DNA of 64,000 bases. Source: Mastigamoeba balamuthi (lineage: Eukaryota; Evosea; Mastigamoebida; Mastigamoebidae). Position 1 is the stretch's first letter, and the number at the start of each line of letters is the position of its first letter. The notes below the pieces were generated by a model. It was given only the letters and a program-made list of their open reading frames with translations. It made no database searches and was not told the origin of the DNA. Shown piece by piece: positions 20,889 to 31,512 of the stretch. The position numbers and the translations under genes are program-made. The stretch lies in NCBI GenBank assembly GCA_902651635.1, contig CACRSC010001917.1:605977-669976 (forward strand), read 5' to 3'.

Positions 20889-22617
20889 ATGGAAGAGATC
20901 AGAGACCACACGCTAGGCGACCCTTCGCTGGACAGCCCCCACCCCCTTGGCCCACCGGACCTGAAGCGCGCGCGCACTGCCTCGCCGCGCCCGGCGTGCG
21001 AACCGTCGCCCACCGACGCGCAGCCACCGCGTCTCGCGGGGCCCGACGACGCCTCTGCCGGCGTCCCGCCGCTGCTCCAGCTGCCCCCGGAGCTGCACCT
21101 CGAGATCGCCCTGTGGCTGGCGCCCCGCGACCTCTGCTCTCTGTTCCGCACGTGCCGCGTGCTCTCGCGGGTCAACTGCGAGGCTCTCTGGGCGTCGCTC
21201 TGCCGCCGCGACGTGCCGCCCGCGCCGCTGGCGCTCTGCGCGACGCACGCCGGGCGCCGGCACCCGCTGGCGTGGCTCCCGCGGTACCGCCTGCTGGCGT
21301 GCCACGCGCCTGCGACACTGCTGCTGACGTCCATGCGGACGCGGGAGCTCCACGGGCTGACGTACGAGAACACGATCGGGGCGTTCAGCTGCGTCGCTGC
21401 GGACAGGCCGCTGCTGTCGGCGAGCTCCGAGGCGGCGCGCGCGGTGCCCGCCGCCGAGCCCGGGCTGCTGCGCGGGGGCGTCGAGTACTTTGAGATGAGC
21501 GTCGTCAGGCAGACGCAGTCGCACAACCGCTGCGTCTGCATCGGCCTCGCGCACCAGTCGTTCGTGGCGCACCACAGCTCGTCCAACTACCTCGGCTGGA
21601 CCGCCAACACCGTCGCCTTCCACAGCGACGACGGCACCGTCCGCGGCAACGGCCTCGGGGTATTCCGCTCCCCTTTTCCGAATTGATTCCGAATTGCCCC
21701 CGAATTGTCTCCGAATTGCGTCCCCGCTGACCGTGCAGCCGCTGCCGCAGTGCATCTCCGTGCCCGGGGGGCCGTACAACGCGGGGGACACCGTGGGCAT
21801 GCTGGTCGACTGGGAGGCGCCGTGGCTGGGGCTCACGAAGAACGGGAGGCTCATCTTCATCGCGCAGACCGCGCCCGGCCTGGACAGCGAGTCGCTGCGC
21901 CTCGACTGGTACCCCGCGGTCGGCACGATGCTGCGCGGCGACTGCGTGACCCTCAACCTCGGCGCGCGCCCGTTCGTCTTCGACGTGCCCGCGTTCCTGG
22001 AGCACCGGCACGACGCGCCCGAGTTCTACGGCGTCGAGAAGGCGCACTGCAACAGGCAGCCGTACGGCGGCCAGCCGCTGCCTGTGAACGGGGTGCCGCT
22101 GCCGGCGCCGATGGGGCCCGTGGACCAGGAGATACAGGACGCGCTCGACCTCGTGCAGAACGAGCTGCAGGCGCTGCACGAGCTGCTGGGGGGCGACCTG
22201 CTGCAGATGGTGCACGAGGCTGCCGCGGCGCACCTGCAGCAGCAGCAGCAGCAGCACCACGACGAGCTCGACGGGCTCGACCAGGAGAACGAGGACGAAG
22301 ACGAGGATGACGACGAGCCCGAGGCTGCCGAGCCTCCTGATGAGAACCACGATGAGGCGCCGCAGGCAGGCTTTCCCCTGCACCCGCCGGTGGACGCCGA
22401 TGAAAACGGCAACCAGGAAGACGAGGACGACGACGACGGGCTTTGGCAGCAGATCGACCATCAGATCGAGCAGCTGGGGCCTGTGGCTGCTGGGTTCCAC
22501 CTCGGCCATGCGCACACTCTCTCTGACACAGAGAGCGACGGCGAGCCGGACCCGGGGTCTGACGTCGAAGCTGAACCCGGGCAGAGCTCCGGAACGCGCG
22601 ACCTCCTCAATGGTTAA
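20889..22617 (+). CDS. F-box and SPRY domain protein
   Basis: Exons 20889..21659 and 21739..22617, 549 aa. An F-box lies at about residues 58-105 (LPPELHLEIALWLAPRDLCSLF, W at the end) and a SPRY domain spans the splice site (GGVEYFEMSV, NYLGWTANTVAFHSDDG, then AGDTVGMLVDWE, LTKNGRLIF). The layout resembles FBXO45-type adaptors, which bring SPRY-bound targets to SCF ubiquitin ligases. The C-terminal third is disordered: poly-Gln then long Asp/Glu runs. The 79-nt intron holds four CCGAATTG copies. The partner Skp1 is not in the window. Confidence 0.82.
21660..21738 (+). repeat. Intron with four CCGAATTG repeats
   Basis: The intron of the F-box/SPRY gene carries CCGAATTG four times at 10-12 nt spacing, beginning at about 21678. 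Donor GTATTC, branch-like CGCTGACC, acceptor GTGCAG. Confidence 0.85.
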
Positions 22618-22730
22618 ATGCGGCTGTAGTGGATCCCTTCCCGTTTTTTCTTGTCTAGTAGAGTACAAATACGAGCAAGGTTTATTCACACACAAGCCCC
22701 TCCTCCGTCTGTTGCCCATGGTTGGTCTGT

Positions 22731-24213
22731 TCAGATTGGTTTTGACCTCTCCTGGACAGGGGATCTGGGAACGCTCATGCCCCTCTGTATGGGAAGCAGC
22801 TTGCGCGGCCTGGCCTTCTCGGGCGTCGTGAGACCCTTTCGCAAGTCCTCCAGAACTTTGTCCTTGGGCGTCGAGCCTGCTGGAACAACGGGCCCCTGCT
22901 TCTCTGGCTCCTGATCGGCGGGCTCTGCGGGCGCCGAAGCCTCTTGAGCAGCGCTTGGAAGAGATGACGTGCGTCTGAGCGGCGCACCAGGCAGCTCACC
23001 CTCGCCGTCCACTCGATCCCGCGCTGTCAGCTGCCCCTGCGACGCTGCCACGAGGCACGGCGCCCTTGGCTCGTTGTGCTCCACCTCGTCGCCTGCCTCG
23101 TCGTCCTTTTCATCTTCCTCCGCGTCTGCTTCATCCCCGCTCAGCTCGGCGCCCTGTTGCGCGCTCTCCTGTGCTTCTGCCCCTTCAGCCTCGGCCGCAG
23201 GGGAGATGCGCTTGAGCTTCCTGCGCCTCTGTCTCGTCTGGGACTCGCCTTTGGCCTCTGGTGGCTTTGGTTCCGCAGCTTTCTCGCAATTGTCCGATGG
23301 CTCCTGGTCCGCTGGCCCCTCCTTGCGCGGAGTGGCCCCTGGAATGCTCTGCTCCTCCACCTGCTGCTGTTGCTGTTGGGCTGCCTTGGCGGCCTCCTCC
23401 TTGGCTCTCTCTGCTCGGATTATCTCGAGTTGCTTCAGCTTCTCCGCGCGCTCCTCCGCGTCCCTCTCCCGCTGCTTGGCGACGAGGATCTCGATGCGCT
23501 GGGACAGATCGGTCCAGTCGCGCTTGATCTGCCCCAGCACGTGCTCGAGCCCCTCGAACACCTTCGGGTCGATGTGCTCCACATCCGCAGCCCTCGCCAC
23601 GCACCCGAACACCTTCCTGCCTCCCAGTACGTGAGTGCCGCGTGCATAGTTCCATTTCGCCCCCTGTGACCGGAACGGAACGCACACGCTCGGCGGCATT
23701 CCGAGGGCCGCAGCGACGGCTTCGGCAGTCGCGGCTCCCGCGGAGTCCTGCTTGTTCGCGAAGAGCACCACGGGCTTCCCCTGCATCCGCGGATCAGCGA
23801 GCGCGGCCCCGAGCACGTCCTTGGCGACAGCGAACCGCGCGGGGTCGCCCGCGTCGACGACGAGCAGCGCCCCGTGCACCTCTGCGTAGTAGCGCTCCCA
23901 GATACCGCGGAAGCCCTCGCAGCCGCCGAGGTCGTAGAGACGAACAGCAGTCTTGCCCTGCCGGACCACCTGGCTCGTGAACCCGACCGTCGGCGTGACA
24001 TCGCGGACCTCTGCGCGGGGTTTTTCGGTTTTTCGGAGTTAGGACACGGCGCGTGCGGGTGAATACACGGTGTTAATTGAGCCCTGAAATTAAGTTACCT
24101 CGTGCGAGCGAGAGCATCAGAGTGCTCTTGCCAGCGTTGTCGAGGCCCAGCAGGACCAGAGTCAGGTCGCTCGACTTCTTCTTCTTGCCCCCGCGCCCGA
24201 AACACCGCCTCAT
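22731..24213 (-). CDS. ARL13: ARL13-type ciliary GTPase
   Basis: Exons on the minus strand 24099..24213 and 22731..24010, 464 aa; the intron is 88 nt. P-loop GLDNAGKS at residues 23-30, switch region TPTVGFTS, then YDLGGCEGFRGIWERYYAEVHG and NKQD. The conserved Arg-rich coiled coil after the G domain (DWTDLSQRIEILVAKQRERDAEERAEKLK split over about 40 residues) and a long Glu-rich tail identify ARL13 rather than other ARLs. The switch carries Gly-Cys (GGCEG) where most ARFs have GGQ, as in ARL13. ARL13 acts in the ciliary membrane as exchange factor for ARL3. The N-terminus MRRCFGRGGKKKK offers one Cys for a lipid anchor beside basic residues. Head to head with CFAP57. Confidence 0.9.
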
Positions 24214-24462
24214 CGCCCTGGGTTGGAGAGAGAGAGAGATACACACCTGACAAAAGGGCTGAAAAAGCGGGGCAGAAGCCCGAATCGACCCCGAGAAATA
24301 TCTGCGCTATTATTAGCGTGGGGACCGCAATAATATCTCGGCCATAAATACCACCACGCGCAGCCCGGCTCCGCGCTGGTCCCCCCACCGAGCCCACCAC
24401 CAGGCCTGCGTGCAGGCCCCCAACCTCGCGCCAGACCTCGCTCCACGCGCACCCAGTGAGAG
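24214..24462. promoter_or_regulatory. Bidirectional promoter of ARL13 and CFAP57
   Basis: Only 249 bp separate the two start codons. A (GA)-rich tract is followed by an AT-rich core with a dyad: CCGAGA at about 24291 pairs with TCTCGG at about 24338, and GCTATTATTAGC sits between. Both genes serve cilia, so co-regulation is likely. I did not find a clear RFX X-box. Confidence 0.6.
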
Positions 24463-27400
24463 ATGGCCACGCTCGGGCTGTCGCACGTGTACGGCATGAA
24501 GAGCGCCGTGGGCGGCGCCAGCGCCCAGTTCTTCAGCGAGCACGGCGTCATCTACGCCGCCGGCCGCAACGTCGTCCTCTGCGACTGCCAGCGCCGCTTC
24601 CAGAAGTGCTCTTCTTTCTCTCCCACCCCATCCCCTTTCCTCTCTCCCTGCCATCGGGAATAATCTGGAATCGAATCTCTTCTCTCTGCTCTCAGGTACA
24701 TACCGGCGACCCCGGGCATGGAGGGCGTGTCGGCGATCGCGCTGAGCGCCAACAGGAGGTTCGTGGCGATCGCGGAGCGCGGGGGCACCGAGCGGCCGCC
24801 GTCGCTGAGCATCACGGACGTCTTCACGCTCAAGCGCCGCAAGGACCTGCTCCCCGCGGACGCCGGGGGCCCCGGCTGGAGCGCCGCCGCCGCCTCGGCC
24901 GCGGCCGCCGCTGCCAACGCCCCCGCCGCGGGCACCGCCGGAGGCACCGCAGGGCCCGGGGCCGCTGCGATTGGTATTCAATTGATTTATTGAATTCAAT
25001 TTGTTTTCCTCCCCCCTCTCTTCCTCTGCTGATTGCCGGTGGGCGGCAGGGGACGGGGCGGCGCAGGGGCAGGCGCCGGGGTCCGCGGGGTCGCTGGCGG
25101 CGGCGCTGGCGGCCGCGCAGCAGAGCAAGGAGTTTGTGAGCGCGGCGTTCAGCGCCGACGCCAAGTACGTGGTGGCGCAGGCCGGGGCGCCCGACTGGAC
25201 GCTGTACTGCTGGGCGTGGGAGAAGGGCAAGGGCTTCAACGCCAAGAGCGCCAACCGCGAGGGCATGACCGCGGTGCAGGTGCTCTTCGCGCCCGCGGAC
25301 AGCACGCTGGTCAGCGTCTGCGGCAACGGGCTCTACCGCCTCTACCGCTGCGGCGAGGGCGCGCTCAAGCCGCTGCCTGTCCCGCCGTCGACGGCCAAGC
25401 AGCTGCTGACGCAGTCGTTCGTCTGCCACTGCTGGGTCACCGACGAGCGCGTGGCCGCCGCGACGGCCTCGGGCGAGCTGCTGGTCTTCGAGCAGGCCGA
25501 GTACCGCGCGACGGTCCCGCTGCCCGCGGGGGCGCCGGCCATCACGTGCCTGTCGCCCGTCAGCAAGGGCTTCATCTGCGGCGACGCCGCGGGGTCAGTG
25601 CACCTCTACGAGGCCACGGGCGACGCCTCGTACTTCCGCCTGCGCGCGTCGTGCAGCATCGGGGGCCTCTCGCTGGCGCCCGCGGCCAAGAAGAGCGACG
25701 GCGGCGCAGACGACGGGGCGTCGGGGCCGTCGGGGCCCGGACAGGCGTCGGCGCTGAGCACGCGGGTCGTGCACGTGGCGCCGAGCGTGACCGAGGGGAC
25801 CATCGCGGCGGTGCTCGAGAACAACGAGCTGCACCTGCTGGCGCTCAACACGACGACGGCCGTCGTGAAGCGCGACGAGGCCTACGCGGGGCTCCCACGC
25901 TCGTGCCACAGCCAGCAGATCACGGGCCTCGACGTCTGCCTGCGCAAGCCGCTGGTCGTGACGTCGAGCACCGACCGGACGATCCGCGTGTTCAACTACC
26001 GCAGCAACACGGTCGACATACACAAGGCGTTCCCGCAGGAAGCCTACAGCGTCGCCGTGCACCCCATGGGCAACCAGCTGCTCATCGGCTTCGTCGACAA
26101 GCTCAGCTTCGCCAACCTGCTGCTCGACGACATACAGATCGTCTACGAGATCGACCTCAAGGGCTGCCGCGAGGTCCGCTTCAACAACGGCGGCAACCTG
26201 ATGGCCGCCGTCCAGGGCCAGAACATCTACCTCTACAGCTCGTACACGCTCGAGCTCGTCGGGACCCTCAAGGGCCACTCGCAGCGCATCCGCAGCATCT
26301 GGTTCTCGTCCGACGACACGCGCATCGTCAGCGCGGCGGCCGACGGCGCCATCTACCTCTGGGACGTCATGCGGCTGCGGCGGCTGCAGGACAGCGTCGT
26401 CATGCGGACCGTGCAGTTCGGCGCCGTCTGCTGCAGCGCCGACGCGTCGATCGTCTACGCCGCGGGCAGCGACCGCACGCTCAAGGAGTTTGTCGAGTGG
26501 CAGGTCAAGGCCGAGTTCAGCGCCGACTCGGCCGTCACGGCCCTCGCCATCTCGCACGCGGTCCCCGGGGCCTCGGGCAGCCAGCTCCTGTTCGCGGGTA
26601 CCTCGACGGGCGCCGTGCGCGTCTACCGGACGCCCGTGCACTCGAGCGGGATCCTGCAGGCCGCTGGCCCGTCGGGCGCGGGCCCCGCGGCCGGGGGCGA
26701 GGCCACGAGCGTCTCGGAGATCCTCTGCCACACGGGCCCCGTGGCGCGGCTGCGGGTCAGCAGGGACAACGGGCTCGTGTTCAGCGCGGGCGAGGACGGG
26801 ACCGTCTTCGTGCTGGACGTCAGGGACCCCTCGGGCAAGATCCGGTCGCTGCAGGAGCTCGACTTCAGCGACGAGGTGCTGGTGACCAAGGCGATACTCG
26901 AGGAGCACCAGGTGACGCTCAGCGAGAGCCGCAACAGGCTGGCCGAGCGCGAGCGCGAGCACGCGGACCAGCTGAAGCTGCGCGAGATCGGCCACGCGGA
27001 GCGCCTGCGCGAGATCACCGAGCGGCACGCCAAGGACGTCGAGCTGGCCGCCGCGCGCTACGAGGCGCTCAGCCGCGAGAAGGACGCGCTCGAGGCGTCG
27101 TACAAGGACAAGCTGACCAAGCAAACGTCCGAGTCGCAGCGGCGCATCGAGGAGCTCGAGCACAAGTACCAGAGCAAGATCGTCAGCGAGGGCGAGCGCT
27201 ACACGTCGCTGGCGTCCAAGAAGACAGAGATGCAGGAGACGTACGACTCGCAGCTGCGCGGCACGCGCGACTCGCATGCGCGCGAGCTGGCCGAGGCTCA
27301 GGCGCAGTGGGAGGCGAGGCTCAAGCGGGCCGACGACGAGATCAGGGCGCTGAAGGAGGAGCGGGCGCAGCTGATCGAGGAGCACAACGCGCACCGCAAG

Positions 27401-28675
27401 CGCCTCGAGGAGGACGCCGACGCGGAGCTCGCCGAGCACAAGTCGCTGATGGAGACGCGGCTGGCCAACGAGACCGAGGCTCACATCGCGACCAAGAACT
27501 CGCGCGAGGCACAGGCCAAGCGCGTCAAGATGATCCAGAAGGAGCTCGAGGACCAGCGCAAGGAGGCCGTCGACCAGCAGCAGCACATCAGCGAGCTCGA
27601 GGAGCAGGTGCAGCAGCTCGAGAAGGAGCGCGACCTGCAGCAGCTGGAGATGCGCGAGTGGGACTCGACGGTGCGCGAGAAGGACAAGCGCATCGCGGAG
27701 CTCAAGCGCCAGGCCACCGAGCTCGAGAAGTTCCGCTTCGTGCTGGACTTCAAGATCCAGGAGCTGACCGCGCAGGTGGCGCCCCTCAACGCCGAGATCG
27801 CCTCGCAGCGAGAGCAGATCCGCAAGATGAACGAGGAGCTGGGAGCCAACCACAAGAAGTTCAACGACCTGACGTTCACCATCACGACGCAGCGGCAGAA
27901 GATCGGCGCCCTCACCAAGGAGCTGGGGGACCAGCGCAAGCGCAGCACGGAGCGCGACACGCTGATCAAGAGGTTCCAGGCAGACGTGCACGCAGGCGCT
28001 CGCCACCTCCAGGACTTCGCCAAGCTCAAGGAGTGCATCCGGTTGCTCTACGTCCGATACGGGGCCGCAGACGCGGGCGAGGCAGAGGACGCGTCCCAGT
28101 CGACAGACGTTCACGAGGAGCTCGCACGGCAGCGCGACCACCTCGAGAGGGCACTCGACACGCTGCAGCGCAAGGCCGCCAAGGAGGCAGAGATCCTGCA
28201 CAAGGAGAACACGCGCATCATGCGCGAGAACGTTGGGCTCATTGCGGAGCTCAACGAACTGCGCCGCGAGGTCAAGGACACACGCACTGCTCTCAAGGAG
28301 CGCGACCTGGGAGTGCCCTCTCGCGTCATGCCGTCGATCGAGATGCAGCGCATGATGGAGCTACAGAAGGAGGAGGTCAGACGGCTGCGGCGCCGTGTCA
28401 TCGAGCTCGAGGCATCTCTCAGTGGTATGCTATCATCCTCCTCATTGGTATTCGCATATCTAACATCACGATGTCCGAACAGCTGCGATGCGTCCGTACT
28501 CGAGAGAAGTGCTACCGCCAATGTGCGCCTTGTGCAGCCCAGCAGTATGTGTCTCACTTATCTCTACAGGGAGGGTGCGGAGAGGTCGTCGTCAGCTTCC
28601 TCCGAAAGGGATAGGGACCGCGAGAGGGCAGCATCAGCCGGGGCTGCCACCACGTCTGTTGCCAGCGCTCAATGA
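24463..28675 (+). CDS. CFAP57: Cilia- and flagella-associated protein 57
   Basis: Five exons: 24463..24605, 24696..24973, 25050..28424, 28483..28522 and 28570..28675, 1313 aa (human 1250). The N-terminal half is WD-repeat (LPRSCHSQQITGLDVCLRKP, DRTIRVFNYRSNT, LKGHSQRIRSIWFSSDD, DGAIYLWDV). From about residue 760 it is a long coiled coil with the family block FRFVLDFKIQELTAQVAP and the closing EMQRMMELQKEEVRRLRRR. CFAP57 is an inner-arm dynein docking and regulatory factor of axonemes. Introns are 90, 76, 58 and 47 nt; the last two together preserve frame to the Ser/Arg-rich end. An unspliced reading through them is also open, so the last 50 residues are less certain. Confidence 0.93.
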
Positions 28676-28993
28676 GTGCAACCTTCTCGCAGTGCCACGC
28701 AACCCGCGGTATATATCAATGCAGCACTGTAAGAGATGTCTGTCTCACTGAGGATTTGGCTAAGTCCTCAAAAACCGAAAAATTCGATTTGGTTTGGTGT
28801 ACGAGTACATATCAGCTGTTCTCCGAAGCGGTGCAACACAGGGTTGCCTGAACTTGTTTCAACTCCACTATGTTCAAACGTTAGCCATCAGGAAAACGCG
28901 ATGCACCTACCTATGGACCGAATCAGCACCTGGCACTCGGCGAGGTGGTTACTGCCAGGGATGTGAGTGAAATAGTTGTGCGCTACGATGGTC
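28676..28993. other. Spacer between convergent CFAP57 and TBC1D5-like genes
   Basis: 318 bp. Contains a hairpin-like AACCGAAA ... TTTGGTT near 28773. Presumably holds the two 3' ends. No gene seen. Confidence 0.4.
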
Positions 28994-31350
28994 TTACTCG
29001 ATGGTGAGTTCCTTCTGGATGAGCGCCACAACGTGCTCGACTCTGGCAGCGCTAGAGACGTGAGTGACCTGGAGCTTTGCCACCTGCTCTCTCAAGTTCT
29101 CGAGTTCCTCCTGCTGCTTCCGCGTAAGCATCTCGAGTTGCCGGATCTGTAGCAACGAGGTTCAGTGGCACGCAGGACACGTCCGACGCACTCTTGGCTC
29201 ATCGGGCTTGATTATGCAGCGCAGGCTCTCCGAGAACCTTTTCACGTGCCTCAGGCCGGGGAATGACTGGCTCACGTACGAGACCGAGACCGAGGGCTGT
29301 CGAGAGTGTGAACCGAGTGCGCTTCTTCTTTGGCGTACAGGGCGCGTCAGGATTGGGGTCGACGCCGACGCCGATGCCGATGTGCCCGGGGTGATGAGTT
29401 CGACGGCCTTGGTCGCCAGCACGCTGACATCCTCGACAGGGGGGTACTTGAGCAGGCGCTTCAGAGCCCCCATGTTGTCCATCCCCAGCACTGCGGCGGG
29501 GAGTTGGAACTGAAGAGCACGGCCTGTCGCATTGCAACGCACGTTGCTCTCGGATGTACTCGAGCATGCTGACAGCGATGCCGTCGACAAGGGCCAGAGA
29601 CCTGCCGTAGGCGAAGATGGCGTCCCACAGCACCATGAGATCTTGCTGCAGCGCCCGCAGTGTGTCAGCGACGGGCAATCGAATTCTGTGCCGGTACAAT
29701 GTGGAACTCCCTGGCGAACATGAGCCTGAGCCATCGCAGGGCGTACAGCTGCGGCTGCACGTCGAGGGCCTCGAGGTACTCGCCAAGCTGCGGGTCCTTC
29801 TGCTTCAGCAGCACGCCCTGGATCCTCCAGCACCTCTTCACGACGGGCGTCAACTGCCCCTGCTGGCCGGGCGGCGGCATCGTGCAGCCGTTCCTCTGCG
29901 GCGACCTGGCGAGCGCAATGCGCGGGCAGCTCTGGCTGCACCCCGCGTACAGCTCCCCGATGTGCAGCATGACGGCAGAGAACGTCGCCCAGCTGTCGTG
30001 CTCGACGTAGCTCGGGTCCAGCAGCGCCGCGACGATCGCGCGGTCGGGCGCCGAGGCGCCGGCAGCGGCCAGGGCCTCCGCGCCCGCCGAGCACTCCGCG
30101 TGTATGAGGAAGTACAGAGGCGCCAGGACCTCGTTCATGCCCTGCCTGTAGCGCAGCTCCTGGTGCTCCATCGCGTAGACGAACAGCACGCGCTTGAGGG
30201 CCTCCTGGTGCCTCGGCTGCTGGAAGAACTCGTACTCGGGGTACGTCCCTGCGGCAGGGCGGGTCAGCCAGGGGCCCGCAGCGACGGGGCGACGCAAGGG
30301 CCCGCGCACTGACGACGTCGCGGGCGATGTCCTGCAGCAGCTCGACGCTGCCGGGCAGCGACTTGCTCCACGCAGGCGCTGGGTCGGCGGTCTCGACGCT
30401 CTCGGGCATGTGGCGCTGCGCCCTGGCGCTCTGCTCGGCGTAGCCCTGCCCCGCGGCCGCAGCGTGGTGGCCCCAGTGCCTGTGTGCAGCCGCAGGGGCC
30501 CCCCGCCTCAGTGCTGTTGCGCAGGTGTGCGCTGGCCGCCCCCCCGAGCGCCCTACCACGGGGCGGGGGGACAGGGCACGTACTTGCTGCACAGCACATC
30601 GTACTGCGACCGCAGCTGCGCCATGCGCTCGGGCCACTCGCTGACGGCGACGTAGGGCGGCAGCACCTCCAGGAACACCTGCAGCGCGCGGCCCGCCCGT
30701 CAGCCCCCGCAGGCGCCCCCCACAGATCCCCCCGGGTGCCCCCCACACTGGGCCCCCACCCCCACAGACACACAGGCCCACAGGCAGGCGCTCAGCCACC
30801 CGAGACAGGTCGCCTGGGCAACACGCAGACACGCGTGCTTCCTCCCCGCCCCTGGCGTGGCCCGGTCTGCTTCCCCAAGCGGTTGCGTGCAGCGGCTTGG
30901 CGGCACCTGGGGGGGGTTCTCTTTGCCTCTTGCTCGAGGGGCTGCGGAGGGGCACTGGAACACAGCCCCGCCAGAGGAGTGGGGGGCAGCGGGCAGCCCA
31001 GCCAGCCCAGCCGGAGCCCAACGGGACGGGGGGGACGTACACGCCACACGACACTCCGCAGGCCGCAGCCCCGCAGGCCCCGCCTCAGGGCACGCTCGCG
31101 CAGCGACTGCAGGAACTCGGGGCTGCCGAAGAGCTGCCGCCACTCGGCCCTGCGCGGGCGTGGGGGTGTGGGCTGGTGGGTTGGGATGACCAGCCAGCGC
31201 AGGGCGCTGCGCCGACGCACGTGACCGACGGGGCGCGCGTGGACGCGCTCTCGGGGGCGGTGGCGCGCTGCCACGCGCTGCTGGGGCCTTGAAGCGACGA
31301 CAGTCTCGCGGGTAGGGGGTCGACGAGGGTCGCTCGGGGGCGGTTGTGTG
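28994..31350 (-). CDS. TBC1D5: TBC1D5-like Rab GTPase-activating protein (start not found)
   Basis: Minus-strand exons: 31041..31149, 30584..30678, 30310..30479, 29698..30248, 29543..29645, 29192..29490, 28994..29146, with an upstream exon ending at 31221. The TBC domain follows TBC1D5: EWRQLFGSPEFLQSLRE, LRSVVWR, DVVRTYPEYEFFQQ, YRQGMNEVLAPLYFLIH, EHDSWATFSAVM, LRWLRLMFAREF, QDLMVLWDAIF. The end is a short coiled coil (RQLEMLTRKQQEELENL). TBC1D5 works with retromer and Rab7. The Arg finger region reads RSVVWR where many TBC proteins have WR. No ATG occurs on this strand between the first conserved exon and the next gene, so the true start is unresolved. Introns are 45, 52, 52, 61, 104, 362 and 71 nt. 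Confidence 0.85.
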
Positions 31351-31512
31351 CCTACAAATACTGAGAAAGTTGCGGGAAAGTCGAAATATCGTAGGATATC
31401 CGCGTCGATGACGTGGTGATTCCCTTTCTCCTTTGTAGGAAGTTCGCCGGGGGGAGAGGGGAGGGGGGAGCAGCCACTGGATGGCTCCCCAGTCTATCAA
31501 GTCAACAGCCAG

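Noticed and set aside
24606-24695. CRISPR-like or simple-repeat signal in pyrimidine-rich introns
   Set aside because: TC-rich runs are ordinary intron content; no spaced direct repeats anywhere in the window form an array.
25595-28201. 868-residue minus-strand frame opposite CFAP57
   Set aside because: Leu/Val/Arg-rich antisense of a Glu/Lys/Gln coiled coil; the sense strand is clearly CFAP57.
28523-28569. Unspliced C-terminus of CFAP57
   Set aside because: Reading straight through is possible, but GTGCGC and GTATGC donors with good acceptors and combined length divisible by three favour two introns. Kept as an alternative.
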